Below are positions 31,291 through 42,183 of a DNA stretch of 64,000 nt, piece after piece. The position numbers were made by a program, and so were the translations under genes. A model generated the notes under the pieces. That model did no database searches, was not told the DNA's origin, and saw only the letters and a list, made by a program, of their open reading frames with translations. Each line of letters starts with the position of its first letter. Position 1 is the stretch's first letter. The stretch covers positions 310,001 to 374,000 of the forward strand of contig QXEO01000215.1 in NCBI GenBank assembly GCA_007115705.1, written 5' to 3'. Source of the DNA: Dactylis glomerata. Its lineage: Eukaryota > Streptophyta > Magnoliopsida > Poales > Poaceae.

Positions 31291-31540
31291 CTACACAAAT
31301 TTTAAAGTAGAGTTTATTAATGACTTACCCAAGTGTGCAAGATTTTATACATAAGTAAAAACTTGAATTAAAATGCAAGTAAATAAAAATGCTTAAAGAA
31401 TAAGGGAAGAGATGAGAGCAATATATATTTAACTTTGATATATATAGCCATCTCTTTTATAGAAAGTAATTTTTTGGTCCGTTCTAACGCCCATGCTAAA
31501 CTAGGGTTTCCTAAGGTCAGGATGGCGTTGATACTAACTC
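31291..31540 (-). other. Tekay 5' leader with altered primer site
   Basis: Untranslated leader matching 8071-8324. The primer site at 31525-31536 reads TAGTATCAACGC, with three changes from the copy beside LTR A. Confidence 0.75.
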
Positions 31541-33376
31541 TGTGGGGACCCCGGCTTACCACCCGGGATTCCCGTTATGCATACAATTCACGATCCCAGG
31601 AGACCGTCGTGAATCCACATAACAGAGTTGGCATTACAGATTACATCATCCATTACATAACGAGTATTAAAGTCTTACATAGGCCACCTGGCCGATTACA
31701 AATGCCATGCAGGGCAAGTTCAACTGACACACTTATTCATTAAGTAGCAGCGGGATACATGCAGCGTAGCTGACCCAAGTCAGGCCTACTACCCTACAGG
31801 CGACTGACCAGGAAATGATCCTAATTTGCACCAGCGTCATCGTAACCATCATCATCCTCCTCATAGTCATCTCCAAAGTCTGACCAAGTTAATAGCCAGG
31901 GACAAAGCCGTGAGTACATTTTGGAATTGTACTCACAAACCATCTACGAGAGAATCATTCACATGCTATATGGCTATAGCAAAGGTTGGCTTGGTTTGAG
32001 GTAACTCTATACTAACTAGTTTCTCTTATCGATATAGCATGTCAGACGACATCTCTATATCCTTATTAAAGAAAACTTTTAATAAAACATTTATAGGAAA
32101 AGCTCTAGGAAAGGGGGAAACTCCTTTGTAAGATAAGATCGGTGGTCAATCAGACATGACCACCTCAAGTCGTCGGCAGTACCCTCCAAGTACCCTGAAC
32201 CACACCCGTGCCACGGCCGTACCCTCCAAGTACTCCGTCCGGCACAAAACTCTGTTTTTCTCAAAAACCATTTGTAAAACCAAAACCTGACATTGGGCAA
32301 TGTCGTGATCTTTATAACCGTCCATGACCGAGGACTCGGCTATTCGAATAGGTTTACACTCTGAAAAGGTTGTACACTTTACCCACACCATCCGATAAAT
32401 CCGCTGGGATACCACCACGGACCGTTATACACAAGTATGCGGGGTTCGGATAATCAATCAGAGGCTTCCATCTATCCATCTTAGTACAAGTGCCTACCCT
32501 GTGGAGTCTACCTCCCCGGCACGCCCCGGCAGTACCTCCTTCAGAGAGTAACTCCGGCGCCACGGCGGGAGAACCCAAGTGTCTTCCGACCGGATAAATC
32601 CCCAAGGATCCTGATTTACTATTGCCCACAAACAGGCGGCAACCCGGATTCCGAGGTCCTACAGACCCTTATAAAGTTGTGAGGCTCCCCGCACTAAGGC
32701 AGATAAACTTCGGACTAAGCCCCGTCCCATACCGGGGTAATGTGGTTGCACGGGTTAATTGTTCCGAGCGACTACAAAGAAACACCAATGCCTTTTCTAA
32801 AACCACCAACTCCTTTCCTTCCATAACCCAATTCCATTTGTCCCAAAATCATTTAGAAATCTTTTCAGTGGAGTAGATACTACTCCAAGGTTTTCGAAAA
32901 CCATTTTTGAAACTTTTCCGAGAGTTTTCCCATCCTAGAGTTTTTGGCTCCACTACGAGTTTTTCCAAGGACTTTGATGCTAATCATCAAGTCTCTAATA
33001 TAGGGGTGTTGAGTAGGTGTCAAGGGTGTCATCTATATAGATGATATCAAGTCGACTTGTGGAGCTAAGTCATCAACTATTGCTATATAGGGAATAATAA
33101 CAATATAGAAAACAATGCATATTTAGAAAAACAGTAGTAAACAATGCATCGTGACTTAGTAGGATTCAGATATGCAGCAAGTAGATGGCTTGCCTTGGTT
33201 GGCTTGTCCCTGATCTCCTTCTTCTTGGTACTCAAATATCTCCCCTTCCTCCGCACACTCGTCGTTTGAATCTATCGCCGGAAAAACAACAACACACACA
33301 ATAAGCATTCATGCATACATGGTTCACACCCAAGACATGCATCACACAACTCAAGCATTGAGTATCAGAAACAAAC

Positions 33377-34006
33377 TGATACGGATCAACGTGATCCGAA
33401 GGGGGTTTGGCCCAATCTTTCACGGCGATCAAGATAGAAGGTAGATGAACTTAGCCGTTGAGCAGATTAGATCTACTCCACGAACTGCAAAACAGATTCT
33501 TGCGAATCAGCAAGCAAAACCAACGATATTGGTGTCCCCCGACATGGGACCTTTTTCCTGTGTATTCTCAACTCTAAAATTCAACTCCCCTTACAATGGT
33601 GCGCACCCCTTTGGCTTTATAGTTGCAGCCGACCTCCCTATTACTTGACTTACAAGCAAAAAACGAAATTAGGAAAATAAAAACAAATAAACAAGCCAGA
33701 CTCCATTTTCCTAAACCGATATAAAAGAACAAAGTAAAACAATTCGGGACTCTACTAACTAGGTGCGCCATCTTCAAGTGCATCACGGCTGTAGGTGGCC
33801 CCCAGCCAGACTCTTTCAAGCAAAGAACACACCAAGTACCAATGCGCCTGCTATTTACATATTTGACCTTCTCCTTTTGTGGCAGAAATAGAAATAGCAT
33901 GCGCCTCCTCTTGATAATTCCAGGGCCAACAGACGCAGTCACCGTAGCAACAATATAATCAGGAATAGTATAGCATGAAGTATCATGCATGAGAGATGCC
34001 ACATCA
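33377..34006 (-). repeat. 3' LTR of the short element (630 bp)
   Basis: Pairs with 35456-36084. About 144 codons of the internal frame lie within it. The GGATCA-ACG-TGATCC palindrome sits at its outer end. Confidence 0.95.
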
Positions 34007-34731
34007 TCCTCCCCTTCGTCAGGCAAAACCGTCCTCGGTTTTGAGTCAATCAGCAAGACATCAACAGGGACATATTGGGCTGATACTTTAGGACTGTCAA
34101 CAACAGAAATGGCAGCAGCAGATTTGGCTCTTGTTTCAATATGTTCAAGGTGCTCAGAAAGGGGTATAGCAGCTTCGGCTTCCTTCTTCTTCACCTCTTC
34201 GGGCTTCTTGACTTTTGCTTCAACCTCCTTGAGTTGCTGGAGTTTTGCATCTCTCCAAGCCTTATACGTCAAGGTATCCATGGAGAGCAGAGTATATGTC
34301 TTCTTGCCATAGGATAAAACATACTTGGTATAACAGTAATTATTCATGTGATGTGATGCACCTTGGTCCTTGTACCATGGCCTTCCCAGAAGTAGATGAC
34401 ATGAAATCATGTATATAGGAAGTACGTCACACAAAACTGCAAAAGATAATTTGCCCAACAGAAATTGAACCACTGTTTGGTGTGTGATGGCCAGCTTGAT
34501 GTTGCCAAGACGCAGAAAATATGGTTCTGGAATTGGTTGTACAGGCAATTCTAACTTCTCGACCAACTCACTGCTAACAGCGTTGATTAAAGCAGTCTGG
34601 TCAATCGTCAAAGCACATGCACGTTCCTGAACGATCACACGAGTATGGAAAAGTTGCTCAGCGTGCCCTTTCTCTTCTTTCTGAAACCAATGAGATAGAA
34701 CATCTTTCTCCTCCATAACTGAAAAATTCAA
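33574..34731 (-). CDS. 385-aa protease-derived ORF of the short element
   Basis: Open throughout. Residues about 25-130 align with the protease part of the larger element: LTIDQTALINAVSSELVEKL matches the IIDGGSYTNIVS region, and VLCDVLPIYMISCHLLLGRPW matches its LLGRPW motif. The catalytic D-x-G is DQT here, so activity is doubtful. A charged linker (KVKKPEEVKKKEAEAAIP) follows. The frame then crosses the polypurine tract at about 34007-34020 and runs deep into the 3' LTR, ending in a hydrophobic stretch. No gag remains. It may be a decaying remnant kept open by chance, or an LTR-derived novel protein. Confidence 0.6.
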   Translation of the reverse strand: MNFSVMEEKDVLSHWFQKEEKGHAEQLFHTRVIVQERACALTIDQTALINAVSSELVEKLELPVQPIPEPYFLRLGNIKLAITHQTVVQFLLGKLSFAVLCDVLPIYMISCHLLLGRPWYKDQGASHHMNNYCYTKYVLSYGKKTYTLLSMDTLTYKAWRDAKLQQLKEVEAKVKKPEEVKKKEAEAAIPLSEHLEHIETRAKSAAAISVVDSPKVSAQYVPVDVLLIDSKPRTVLPDEGEDDVASLMHDTSCYTIPDYIVATVTASVGPGIIKRRRMLFLFLPQKEKVKYVNSRRIGTWCVLCLKESGWGPPTAVMHLKMAHLVSRVPNCFTLFFYIGLGKWSLACLFVFIFLISFFACKSSNREVGCNYKAKGVRTIVRGVEF

Positions 34732-35442
34732 ATGCAGCAGACTATCACAGCAGAAAACAAACTAGCGGTGCCCAAAACTGATCGTAAGCAATCAATTCCA
34801 CAGCTTCTTTTCTCTTCCTTGCTTAGCAAAGATCGGCAGGAGACAGCTTCTTTTCCCGTTCTTGCGCCACAGAATGGTGTTCCTGTCGCTGTAGGACGGA
34901 GACCGTCTGGGGGCAGGCGAGCCAGAGATCGAAGCCTGAGGCCGATCAGGCGAGGCGCTTCCGTGGGGCTCGTCGAGCCCAGAAGTTGGGCCGGCCCACG
35001 ATGTCCAAGCGGCCGCGTCGATCTGAGGAGCAGTTGGCGAGCGCTATCCAGGCGAGGCGTCGAGGCGTGGGCGTCGTGCGCGAGAATTTTTTTTTGTCTA
35101 AACAGCGATCCAATCTGAAAACTGGCCTGGTCTCAGTAGATCGATCCTGATCGAAAATTCCAATTTGGATTGATTCGCCCGTACACCATGCACCACTCCC
35201 GATGTCAACGGAACAGATCAGGTTGCTGATTCTATTCTAGTGCGTAGACTCCAAGAAACCAGCGATCATGCAATTGGAGATTGATCTGGACTGAAAAAGA
35301 ACGATGCAATCTGAAACTTCACGATGGTGTGTTGGCAGATCGCCTCCAGCAGCTAGCTCGTCAGCAGAACAACCTCAAGCAAACAAATCTCAGCAAGAAA
35401 ATCGATCTCAACAACAAATTTCGCCGTGAGAAACCCGACGAA
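34732..35442 (-). other. 5' leader of the short element
   Basis: No supported frame. A GC-rich block at 34890-35080 sits in an otherwise AT-rich leader, as in the larger relative. Confidence 0.6.
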
Positions 35443-35452
35443 TCTGATACCA
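35443..35452 (-). other. Primer binding site (Met type)
   Basis: The minus strand reads TGGTATCAGA, three bases from the 5' LTR. Confidence 0.8.
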
Positions 35453-35455
35453 AGA

Positions 35456-36084
35456 TGATACGGATCAACGTGATCCGAAGGGGGTTTGGCCCAATCTTTC
35501 ACGGCGATGAAGATAGAAGGTAGATGAACTCAGCCGTTGAGCAGATTAGATCTACTCCACGAACTGCAAAACAGATCCTTGCGAATCAGCAAGCAAAACC
35601 AACGATATTGGTGTCCCCCGACATGGGACCTTTTTCCTGTGTATTCTCAACTCTAAAATTCAACTCCCCTTACAATGGTGCGCACCCCTTTGGCTTTATA
35701 GTTGCAGCCGACCTCCCTATTACTTGACTTACAAGCAAAAACGAAATTAGGAAAATAAAAACAAATAAACAAGCCAGACTCCATTTTCCTAAACCGATAT
35801 AAAAGAACAAAGTAAAACAATTCGGGACTCTACTAACTAGGTGCGCCATCTTCAAGTGCATCACGGCTGTAGGTGGCCCCCAGCCAGACTCTTTCAAGCA
35901 AAGAACACACCAAGTACCAATGCGCCTGCTATTTACATATTTGACCTTCTCCTTTTGTGGTAGAAATAGAAATAGCATGCGCCTCCTCTTGATAATTCCA
36001 GGGCCAACAGACGCAGTCACCGTAGCAACAATATAATCAGGAATAGTATAGCATGAAGTATCATGCATGGGAGATGCCACATCA
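35456..36084 (-). repeat. 5' LTR of the short element (629 bp)
   Basis: Pairs with 33377-34006; CAAAC follows at 36085-36089 and LTR B resumes. Confidence 0.95.
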
Positions 36085-38743
36085 CAAACATGTTCAGATC
36101 TCTGAAACAATTTATAATTCTACCAAAGAATAAACCACTATATAAATAGAAATCAAATTCCTAATAGCAAAAGAACCCTAATTACTATCAAACAACTTGC
36201 AGGCATCAAAGGAAATCAAAACATGGCATCCCGCATACCTACAGATAGCTAGCAATACTACAGAACCAACACAATTGGAATCAAATCAAAATAGTAAGAG
36301 AAAGAATTATAACGAATTTCCTAATCTCACTAATCACTAGGAAAGCAATTTAATCCCCTAAAACTTTCTGTAGGTCCTAAAATTCTACCAGAGGTCATTT
36401 TGGAAAGTTTCTGAGATGCACAACACACCAGAGGTGGAATCACCCAAAAAAATAATCCTACAGAGCACAATAAATAAAACAAGGTAGAAAACTAATATCA
36501 CTAAAATAATTACTGCACGCAGTGCACAACTCCTAAAATAGTAAATCCAGTTTCTATAGTTCAACATAACAGCAAGGCACCACTGAAAATTGGAATCACC
36601 CAATTCCATTACAAAGAACATCAGATTTGCATTTATGAATGAAAAACACTACATCTACACTATTTAATTACCAGATAATATTTAAGGTCCTAAAATTCAA
36701 ACATGCAGCACCAGTGGCTGGATAACATTGCAAGGATCACAGGAAAATTTGAGACACAATTTTTTGAGGTCTAGAAAATTTTCTAAGCATTTAAGTTTGC
36801 AGCAGTGATTAATTAAACAGATAATACTCAGTAAAAAAAAGGGGGCCAGATCTGGCCGGGCCTCGCCAGATCTGGGCCAGATCGGCCCAGCTGGCTCGCC
36901 GGCCAGCCCGACGGCGGCCAAATCGGTACGGGGTCTCCCGTCCGTTCGATTAGAGGGAGACCAACGGCTGATCACCGTCGTCCCCGGCACCTGCTGCATG
37001 CGCGCGAGGAGATCGGCCTTGGCTAGGGTTTCATGGAGAGGATGCTCACCGAGGTCGCCGGGGCTAGGAGAGGCTGGGAAACGGCGGCGGCTAGATCCTC
37101 GACGACCGGAGTGAGCATAGAGGCTGCATGCAGAGGTCGAAGCGCGAGCATCCTCCTCGGGCGACCGTGCGTCTACGGCGATGGCTTCGTCGATCTCGGC
37201 TAGTCCTGGAAACAAACGAGGCGGGTGAGTCTGGGGAGAGGGAGATGATCTCAACCGAGCAGAGAAAAGATAGAGAGGAAGCCGTGATGAGCAACCTCCT
37301 CCTTCTACTGCCCGGTGGCCATCGGCAATGGCGAGGTCCCCTTAGCAGGAGAAGGCCGGGGATCAGCCTCCCGGTCTCTGCAGTGGTGAGAGGAGTGGGA
37401 GAGTGAGCAAATGGCAATGTGGAGGTCTCGAGAAGGGGGCGTTTGGGCTTTATATCTCTAGGTAGGCGCGGTCTAGGGTGCACCTCCGTCGGACGCGATT
37501 GGATGCCAGGGGGGTTCTCTAGAGCGGCGTCGTAGGCTGAGTTCAGGGAGTAGGTTAGCGGCGTCGGTGGCTGGCTGGCTCGGTCGCTAAATGGTTGGGT
37601 TCAGTCGGAGCTCGGTTGGTTTCAGGCTCGGTGGGGTCACGTGTGAGCTCGACGGTGCGGGGCAACAGTGGTGTCGGCTTCGGCATGCAATGTCGTGCAG
37701 GCCTGGGTGTGGAGCGGCGCGGGTGCACACGCATGCGTGCCGGAACGCCACACACGCTCTGGGCGGCCAGTCGGGTTCGATTCAGCGTGGTCGGGGTGGC
37801 GTGCACGGTGGGGCTCGGGCGTGTCTGGTTCAGGGAATTGATCCATTGGGTCGAGGTGGGTCTGGCGGCGAGGTGACGGCTCGGTCAGTGGTCGGTGGTG
37901 TCCTGTCCAAGCACGGCGTCCATCGTCGGCAATGGCGACGTCCAGGGTGCAGGAGAGGTAGCGCTGGGTAGTCTTTGCGGCGTGGGGTCGGGCTAGGGTT
38001 TCTGCAGTGTGGCGCACACCGGTTGGGGGTTCACAGAGGTGGTGGCTTCGAAGGGGATAGAGGGATCGATGCCCTCGTGCTCCTCCTTCTCCCTCGATGC
38101 CAACTGCATACGACAAAGGGAAAATTTTCTTCAAGATCCTATGACTTCAGAGAGGAAGATTCACAGTAGCTCCCTTTTCATCCCCTTGGTCGGCTAAAGA
38201 AGAAGAAAGAGAGAGAGGAGAGGAAATTTTTAAGACTAGGGTTGACATGGCCGAATTCAAATTTGAATTTGAATTCATCCAAACTAGGCTTAAAAATAAT
38301 CTTAGGATGGTTTCCAGAGGTTTCAAATATGTTCAAGAGCTCAAGGCCAAAGTTTGAAGATTTTTGAACTAGATATGCTAGGGTTTTGGAGATGCCTCGA
38401 ATTTCGGATAAAGGGGGCAAAAATAAAATAAAAAGAAAAGATAGGTGATGAGTTTTAAGCAAAAAGACTAACTAAGGTCTTTGGTACATGCAAGCTGATC
38501 TTAGGGTAAAAATCCATGCATAAAATCATAACACTAATTCCAGTCCCTAATGCACAAGTGTTTAAAAAGATAACATGTCACAATTCACACACACACATTC
38601 ACATGAAATCATGCACCTACACACACATGAAATCATGAATGATAGCACACAAGCTCAATGCTTAACAAAAGTTTTTAATTCACCCAAGATAAGCATTAAA
38701 ACAAGGTTTTAATTTGGTCCACAAAAAGTGAGGCGTTACAGCG

Positions 38744-40160
38744 ATGGAGAAGAAGAATGCGCCGGCGACCGTCGCCTGCGAGCCCGTCACCTCTGAGCCC
38801 ATCGCCTCTGAGCCCGTCGCATCCGAGCCCATCGCCGTCGAGCCCGTCGCATCTGAGGTCATCGCCGCCGAGCCCATCGCCTCCGAGGGCGGCGCATCCA
38901 AGCGCGGCGCCTCCGTGAACTAGGCCTCTCTTAAGGGTGACGGACCACTTCACAAGATCGGTGACTGCTTACTGGCGAACGAGGAGTACGTGGACACCTA
39001 CTCTGCTTTGAGGCAAGTTTGTAGAAATTGGCGCTCAGATTTACCTGAGCCCGACGTGCACCTGCATGAATGGATCATGGTAGAACACGCCCTTCCATGC
39101 GCCGCTGAGTTCACCTTCCTCCACCTCCGCACATCCCGCTGCGTCACCATCGATCTAACGGAAGTTCATGCAAGGTTCAAATTCCTCCATATCTATAGAG
39201 TTAATCTATTTTTATTTTCAATCGTAAACATCTTAGTGCTGAATGTTATCTTCATCAATATATTTTAGATTCTACTTCGTCGGCTTTTGCCGTGGTGACA
39301 TCGTGCTTGCCTAGAAGAACCAGCCGCACAAGATATGGCTTCTGAACCCACTCACAAAGACATTGAACACTACATTTGAGGTGCAGATGCTATCTGTTAT
39401 TCTGGAGTCAGTCGCTGTAATGAAGTCCCCGACTATGGTCTTCGTTTCCATAGGTTACCCAATGGAAATTGCTTGGGTCGATGAGAGCACTCCAACTAAG
39501 GGTATAGATGAAGATTGGGGAGAAGGAAGATTTTTGATCGAGCACCATTCTCTGCGTTGCATTACCCCGTTCAATGGTGAATTGTATGCAATAGTTGTGA
39601 ACAATTTTGAGTTCGGAAAATTAGTGTGCACCAACAATGTCCAGTTGGAGCAGCGCGCGAGCACTGTCAACATGGAGACACTATTTTCATTTCCAGAACT
39701 TGGAAATGACAAGTTCTACCTTGTGGAGTCGGATGGTGATCTGCTGCTTGTGTTGTTGGGCGGCGGCAGTGACAACAGGCATTTAGAGGAAGGTCAACCA
39801 TTGGTGTACAGTGTGGACACTGAGAGCCGCTCTCTCCATGCCGTCAGTAACATTGGTAGTCGTGCCTTCTTCGTCAATTATATCTGGTGTATCTCCGTTG
39901 ACACCAGAGTGCACCCGACACTTCGACCTGGCCGCATCTACTACGCGGATTTGTGTTATATCAGAGAGTACTTTGATGATATAAAGGCCTGGGATGACTG
40001 GCCACGACATATGGATAGATTAGGAGACTACGGTCTGATAAATGAACAAAGGCCATACCGTTTGGAGGATGTATTGGTTGCACACTGCAGACGGAAGGAG
40101 TTCAATGAATATTTCCTTCATCTCATGGAATGTAGCGACGATGAAATATATGATGAATGA
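38744..40160 (+). pseudogene. DUF295/F-box-type gene with two in-frame stops (exons 38744-39174, 39269-40160)
   Basis: The ATG at 38744 opens a Glu-Pro-Ile/Val-Ala-Ser repeat region. At codon 60 a TAG (38921-38923) replaces the Trp expected at the head of the F-box; the same frame then reads ASLKGDG, IGDCLLANEEYVDTYSALRQ and VCRNWRS, the usual F-box layout of this grass family. Exon 1 ends CAAG/GTTC and exon 2 starts after ATTTTAG, restoring HARFYFVGFCRG. A second TAG at 39312-39314 follows. The DUF295-type region from about 39340 is open to TGA at 40160 (LLNPLTKTLN, a KFYLVESDGDLLLV segment, RPGRIYYADL). F-box proteins bring targets to SCF ubiquitin ligases, but here the product would be cut at 59 residues. 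The LTR edge three bases before the ATG also removes its promoter. Confidence 0.85.
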
Positions 40161-40870
40161 AGAACAGATTCATTCATCCTGGGGTATCCTAATCTTCATG
40201 TTGGCCATACATTGCGTCTTGTATTATTTCTAGCTTAGTTTGTCGTGAACATTAACATCGTTATTGGCTGCTTTTGGCTGCTGTAGGCAGTTTATGTATT
40301 ATACTTAGTTTTTTGGATTTATTATGCTGCTATGAATTTATCCTATACTAGCTTCTAGATTTGCTACTAGATTTGTTACCATATTGGGCAAAAAACGAGA
40401 GCCAAAAGGCAACAATCATTGAAGAAATACAGACATAGAAGCTTCTCTAGATTTGATACTAATTTGGTGAAAAGAGAGAGAACTGTTACAGAGAGAGGGG
40501 AAAAAGGCGCTCTGAAAAATGTCAATTTGGGCCGAGAGAGACAGAACCGAGCTCTCACGTACAACCAAACGCGGTCTCGTCCTATCCCACGCGGTCCCTT
40601 TCTACCAGCCCCACGCGACGCGGTCTCGTCCTGTTCCACGCGCTCCCTTTCTACCAGCCCCACGCGACGCAGCCCCACACGACGCGGCCCCACACGTCAG
40701 CACAAAATGGTCAACTAAACGGGAATCCTCCCGTCCGAGCTCCTTCTGAGGGTTTCAGACAAGGGCTTGGGGAAAACTGAGGAAAAACTAAGGAGCTGGG
40801 GAAAACTGAGTACAACTAAGGACCTGAGGGCACGAAAATAGAAATTCCTATCAAATACCCCTAAAAACCT
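40161..40870. other. 3' flank of the DUF295 pseudogene; no gene seen
   Basis: AT-rich 3' UTR-like DNA up to about 40400, then more GC-rich DNA containing a 49-bp tandem repeat. Frames of 76-105 codons here come from the repeat and show no domain. GGGGAAAACTGAGTA at 40797-40811 matches 7930-7944 left of the Tekay tandem. Confidence 0.5.
40572..40669. repeat. 49-bp tandem duplication with degenerate tail
   Basis: CGGTCTCGTCC...CCACGCGACG is repeated at 40572-40620 and 40621-40669 with a few differences. Shorter CAGCCCCACACGACG-like pieces run on to about 40700. Confidence 0.85.
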
Positions 40871-41007
40871 GTTTGCTAGTATTTACAGTGATTCCTTGAT
40901 CAAAACTGCTTGTCAACACCTTCTGCTCCTCGTTGGGTTCGACACTCTTATTTATCGAAAGTACTACAATACACCCCCTATACTTGTGGGTCATCAAGAC
41001 TATTTTC

Positions 41008-41025
41008 TAGCGTTGTTGCCGGGGA
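41008..41025 (+). other. Drifted Asp-type primer binding site
   Basis: TAGCGTTGTTGCCGGGGA, three differences from the Athila consensus; two of them are C/G-to-T/A changes at CpG or CpN sites. Confidence 0.75.
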
Positions 41026-41111
41026 GTGAAGCGCTATTGAAGAGTGGAATTGGTAAAGGAAACTTTTACTGTGAGTACTGTTTCTATTTCTGTCTGTTAT
41101 TTTATTTTATT

Positions 41112-42183
41112 ATGGAGAAGTCTCCATTTGATTCCCTATTTGGGAATACTACTGCCACTGTTACGGTAGTAGATGAACCACCGCCTGCTCAATTGGATCC
41201 TTTTAAAATACCTATGAAAATTGTTGAACGTGTTATGAATAACTGCTATTTAGGAGATGGAACTGTCCATCCTGGTGATCATTTGCTCTTTATACATGAA
41301 TTATGCGAGTTGTTCAAGTGTGTAGGTATTTCAAAAAACCAAGTTAAGAGGAAGCTATTCTCTTTATCACTGAAAGGCAGAGCTGCGGAATGGTATAAAC
41401 TGCTAAAGAATGGCCGATCTATTGGATGGGAGGAAATTGTACCTCTCTTTTATTCTAAATTCTATCCTCCTAGTGAGATTGATAAAGATCGGAATCAAAT
41501 ATATAATTTTTGGCCTCATGATGGAGAGAGTATTGCCCAAGCGTGGGGGAGATTTAAGTCACTAATGCTCAAATGTCCCATTCATGAGCTCCCCAGTAAT
41601 ATTGTTATTAATAACTTTTATGCAAGGCTTTTTCTTCATGATAAGGATTTATTGGATGCTTCTTGTTCTAGATCATTTACACATATGAAAAAAGAAGCTA
41701 AATGGGATCTTCTCGGCTGTATTCAGGAAAATACTGAAGGATGGGAGAATGACAAAGGAAGAAAGTCAGGTATAAATTATGATTATGAATGCATTAAATC
41801 TTTTATGGGAACTGATGACTTTCATAATATTAGTGTTGTTTATGGTCTTGATTCTTAAATACTTGCAAACTGTTTTAAGGCCTTTGCCTCTTATCTTGAT
41901 ATTCCAAAAAAGGAATGGAACAAGTACCATGCACCTTATAAAGATACTGTTAATTGTGTTCCTGCTAGAAATATTGACGTTTGTACTGTTGATCGAATTT
42001 TGCCTGAACCTTATATTGAGAAAATACCTTTCCCTGCTAAGGTAAGGGAGCATTCTATGATAACTAGTGTGTTTAGCAAAAGTACAAAGAAAGCTATAGA
42101 ACCTGATGAACAAATAACAGTTAAACCTGTAGTAGCAATAGTAAAGGACCTTGTTACTAAAAATGTAGAAGATGGACACATTA
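41112..42183 (+). pseudogene. Athila-type gag, one stop, 3' end lost
   Basis: ATG at 41112, MEKSPFDSLFGNTTATVTVV. The retrotransposon-gag core is clear: LSLKGRAAEWYKLLKNGRSI, GWEEIVPLFYSKFYPPSEID and ESIAQAWGRFKSLMLKCP. A TAA at 41856-41858 interrupts the frame, which continues with FASYLDIPKKEWNKY and basic/acidic linker sequence to the insertion point. Gag would form particles; the copy is inactive. Confidence 0.85.

Larger units (their letters stand above)
33377..36084 (-). mobile_element. Short non-autonomous LTR element related to 10231-14215
   Basis: LTRs of 630 and 629 bp, target duplication CAAAC at 33372-33376 and 36085-36089, and a Met-type primer site at 35443-35452. The interior is only 1.45 kb and keeps a protease-like frame but no gag or polymerase. 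LTR ends, primer spacing and leader match the larger element, while most of the LTR body differs. I counted about five substitutions and one indel between its LTRs, so it is recent. Confidence 0.9.
7946..38740 (-). mobile_element. Tekay/Del-type chromovirus in LTR-internal-LTR-partial internal order, with three nested insertions
   Basis: Read on the minus strand: LTR B (38740-31541), primer site, leader, orf0-like frame, gag, protease, RT, RNase H, integrase, chromodomain, polypurine tract, LTR A (16832-8325), then a second primer site and 5' leader cut off at 7946. Tekay assignment rests on LTRs starting TGTAACRCCTC, an initiator-Met primer site, the domain order and the C-terminal chromodomain. 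The extra leader beyond LTR A is not expected for one insertion and points to unequal recombination between tandem or allelic copies. Coding frames carry a few stops and frameshifts, so the element is dead. Nested elements lie at 10231-14215, 17237-25997 and 33377-36084. Confidence 0.85.
31541..38740 (-). repeat. Tekay LTR B (about 4.5 kb without its insertion)
   Basis: The minus strand starts TGTAACGCCTC at 38740 and ends CCCCACA at 31541. It is interrupted by the 33377-36084 element (target duplication CAAAC). Relative to LTR A it lacks a few short stretches in the GC-rich part. A TATA-like box lies at 37448-37458. The right edge lies three bases from the DUF295 start codon. Confidence 0.9.
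40871..42183 (+). mobile_element. Truncated plus-strand Athila-type element (LTR end, primer site, gag)
   Basis: Only the last 125 or so bases of a 5' LTR remain (ending GGGTCATCA at 40996; left border approximate). They are followed by a drifted Asp-type primer site and gag, until the plus-strand Tekay-type element inserts at 42184. The LTR differs from those of the other Athila-group elements here. Confidence 0.75.
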
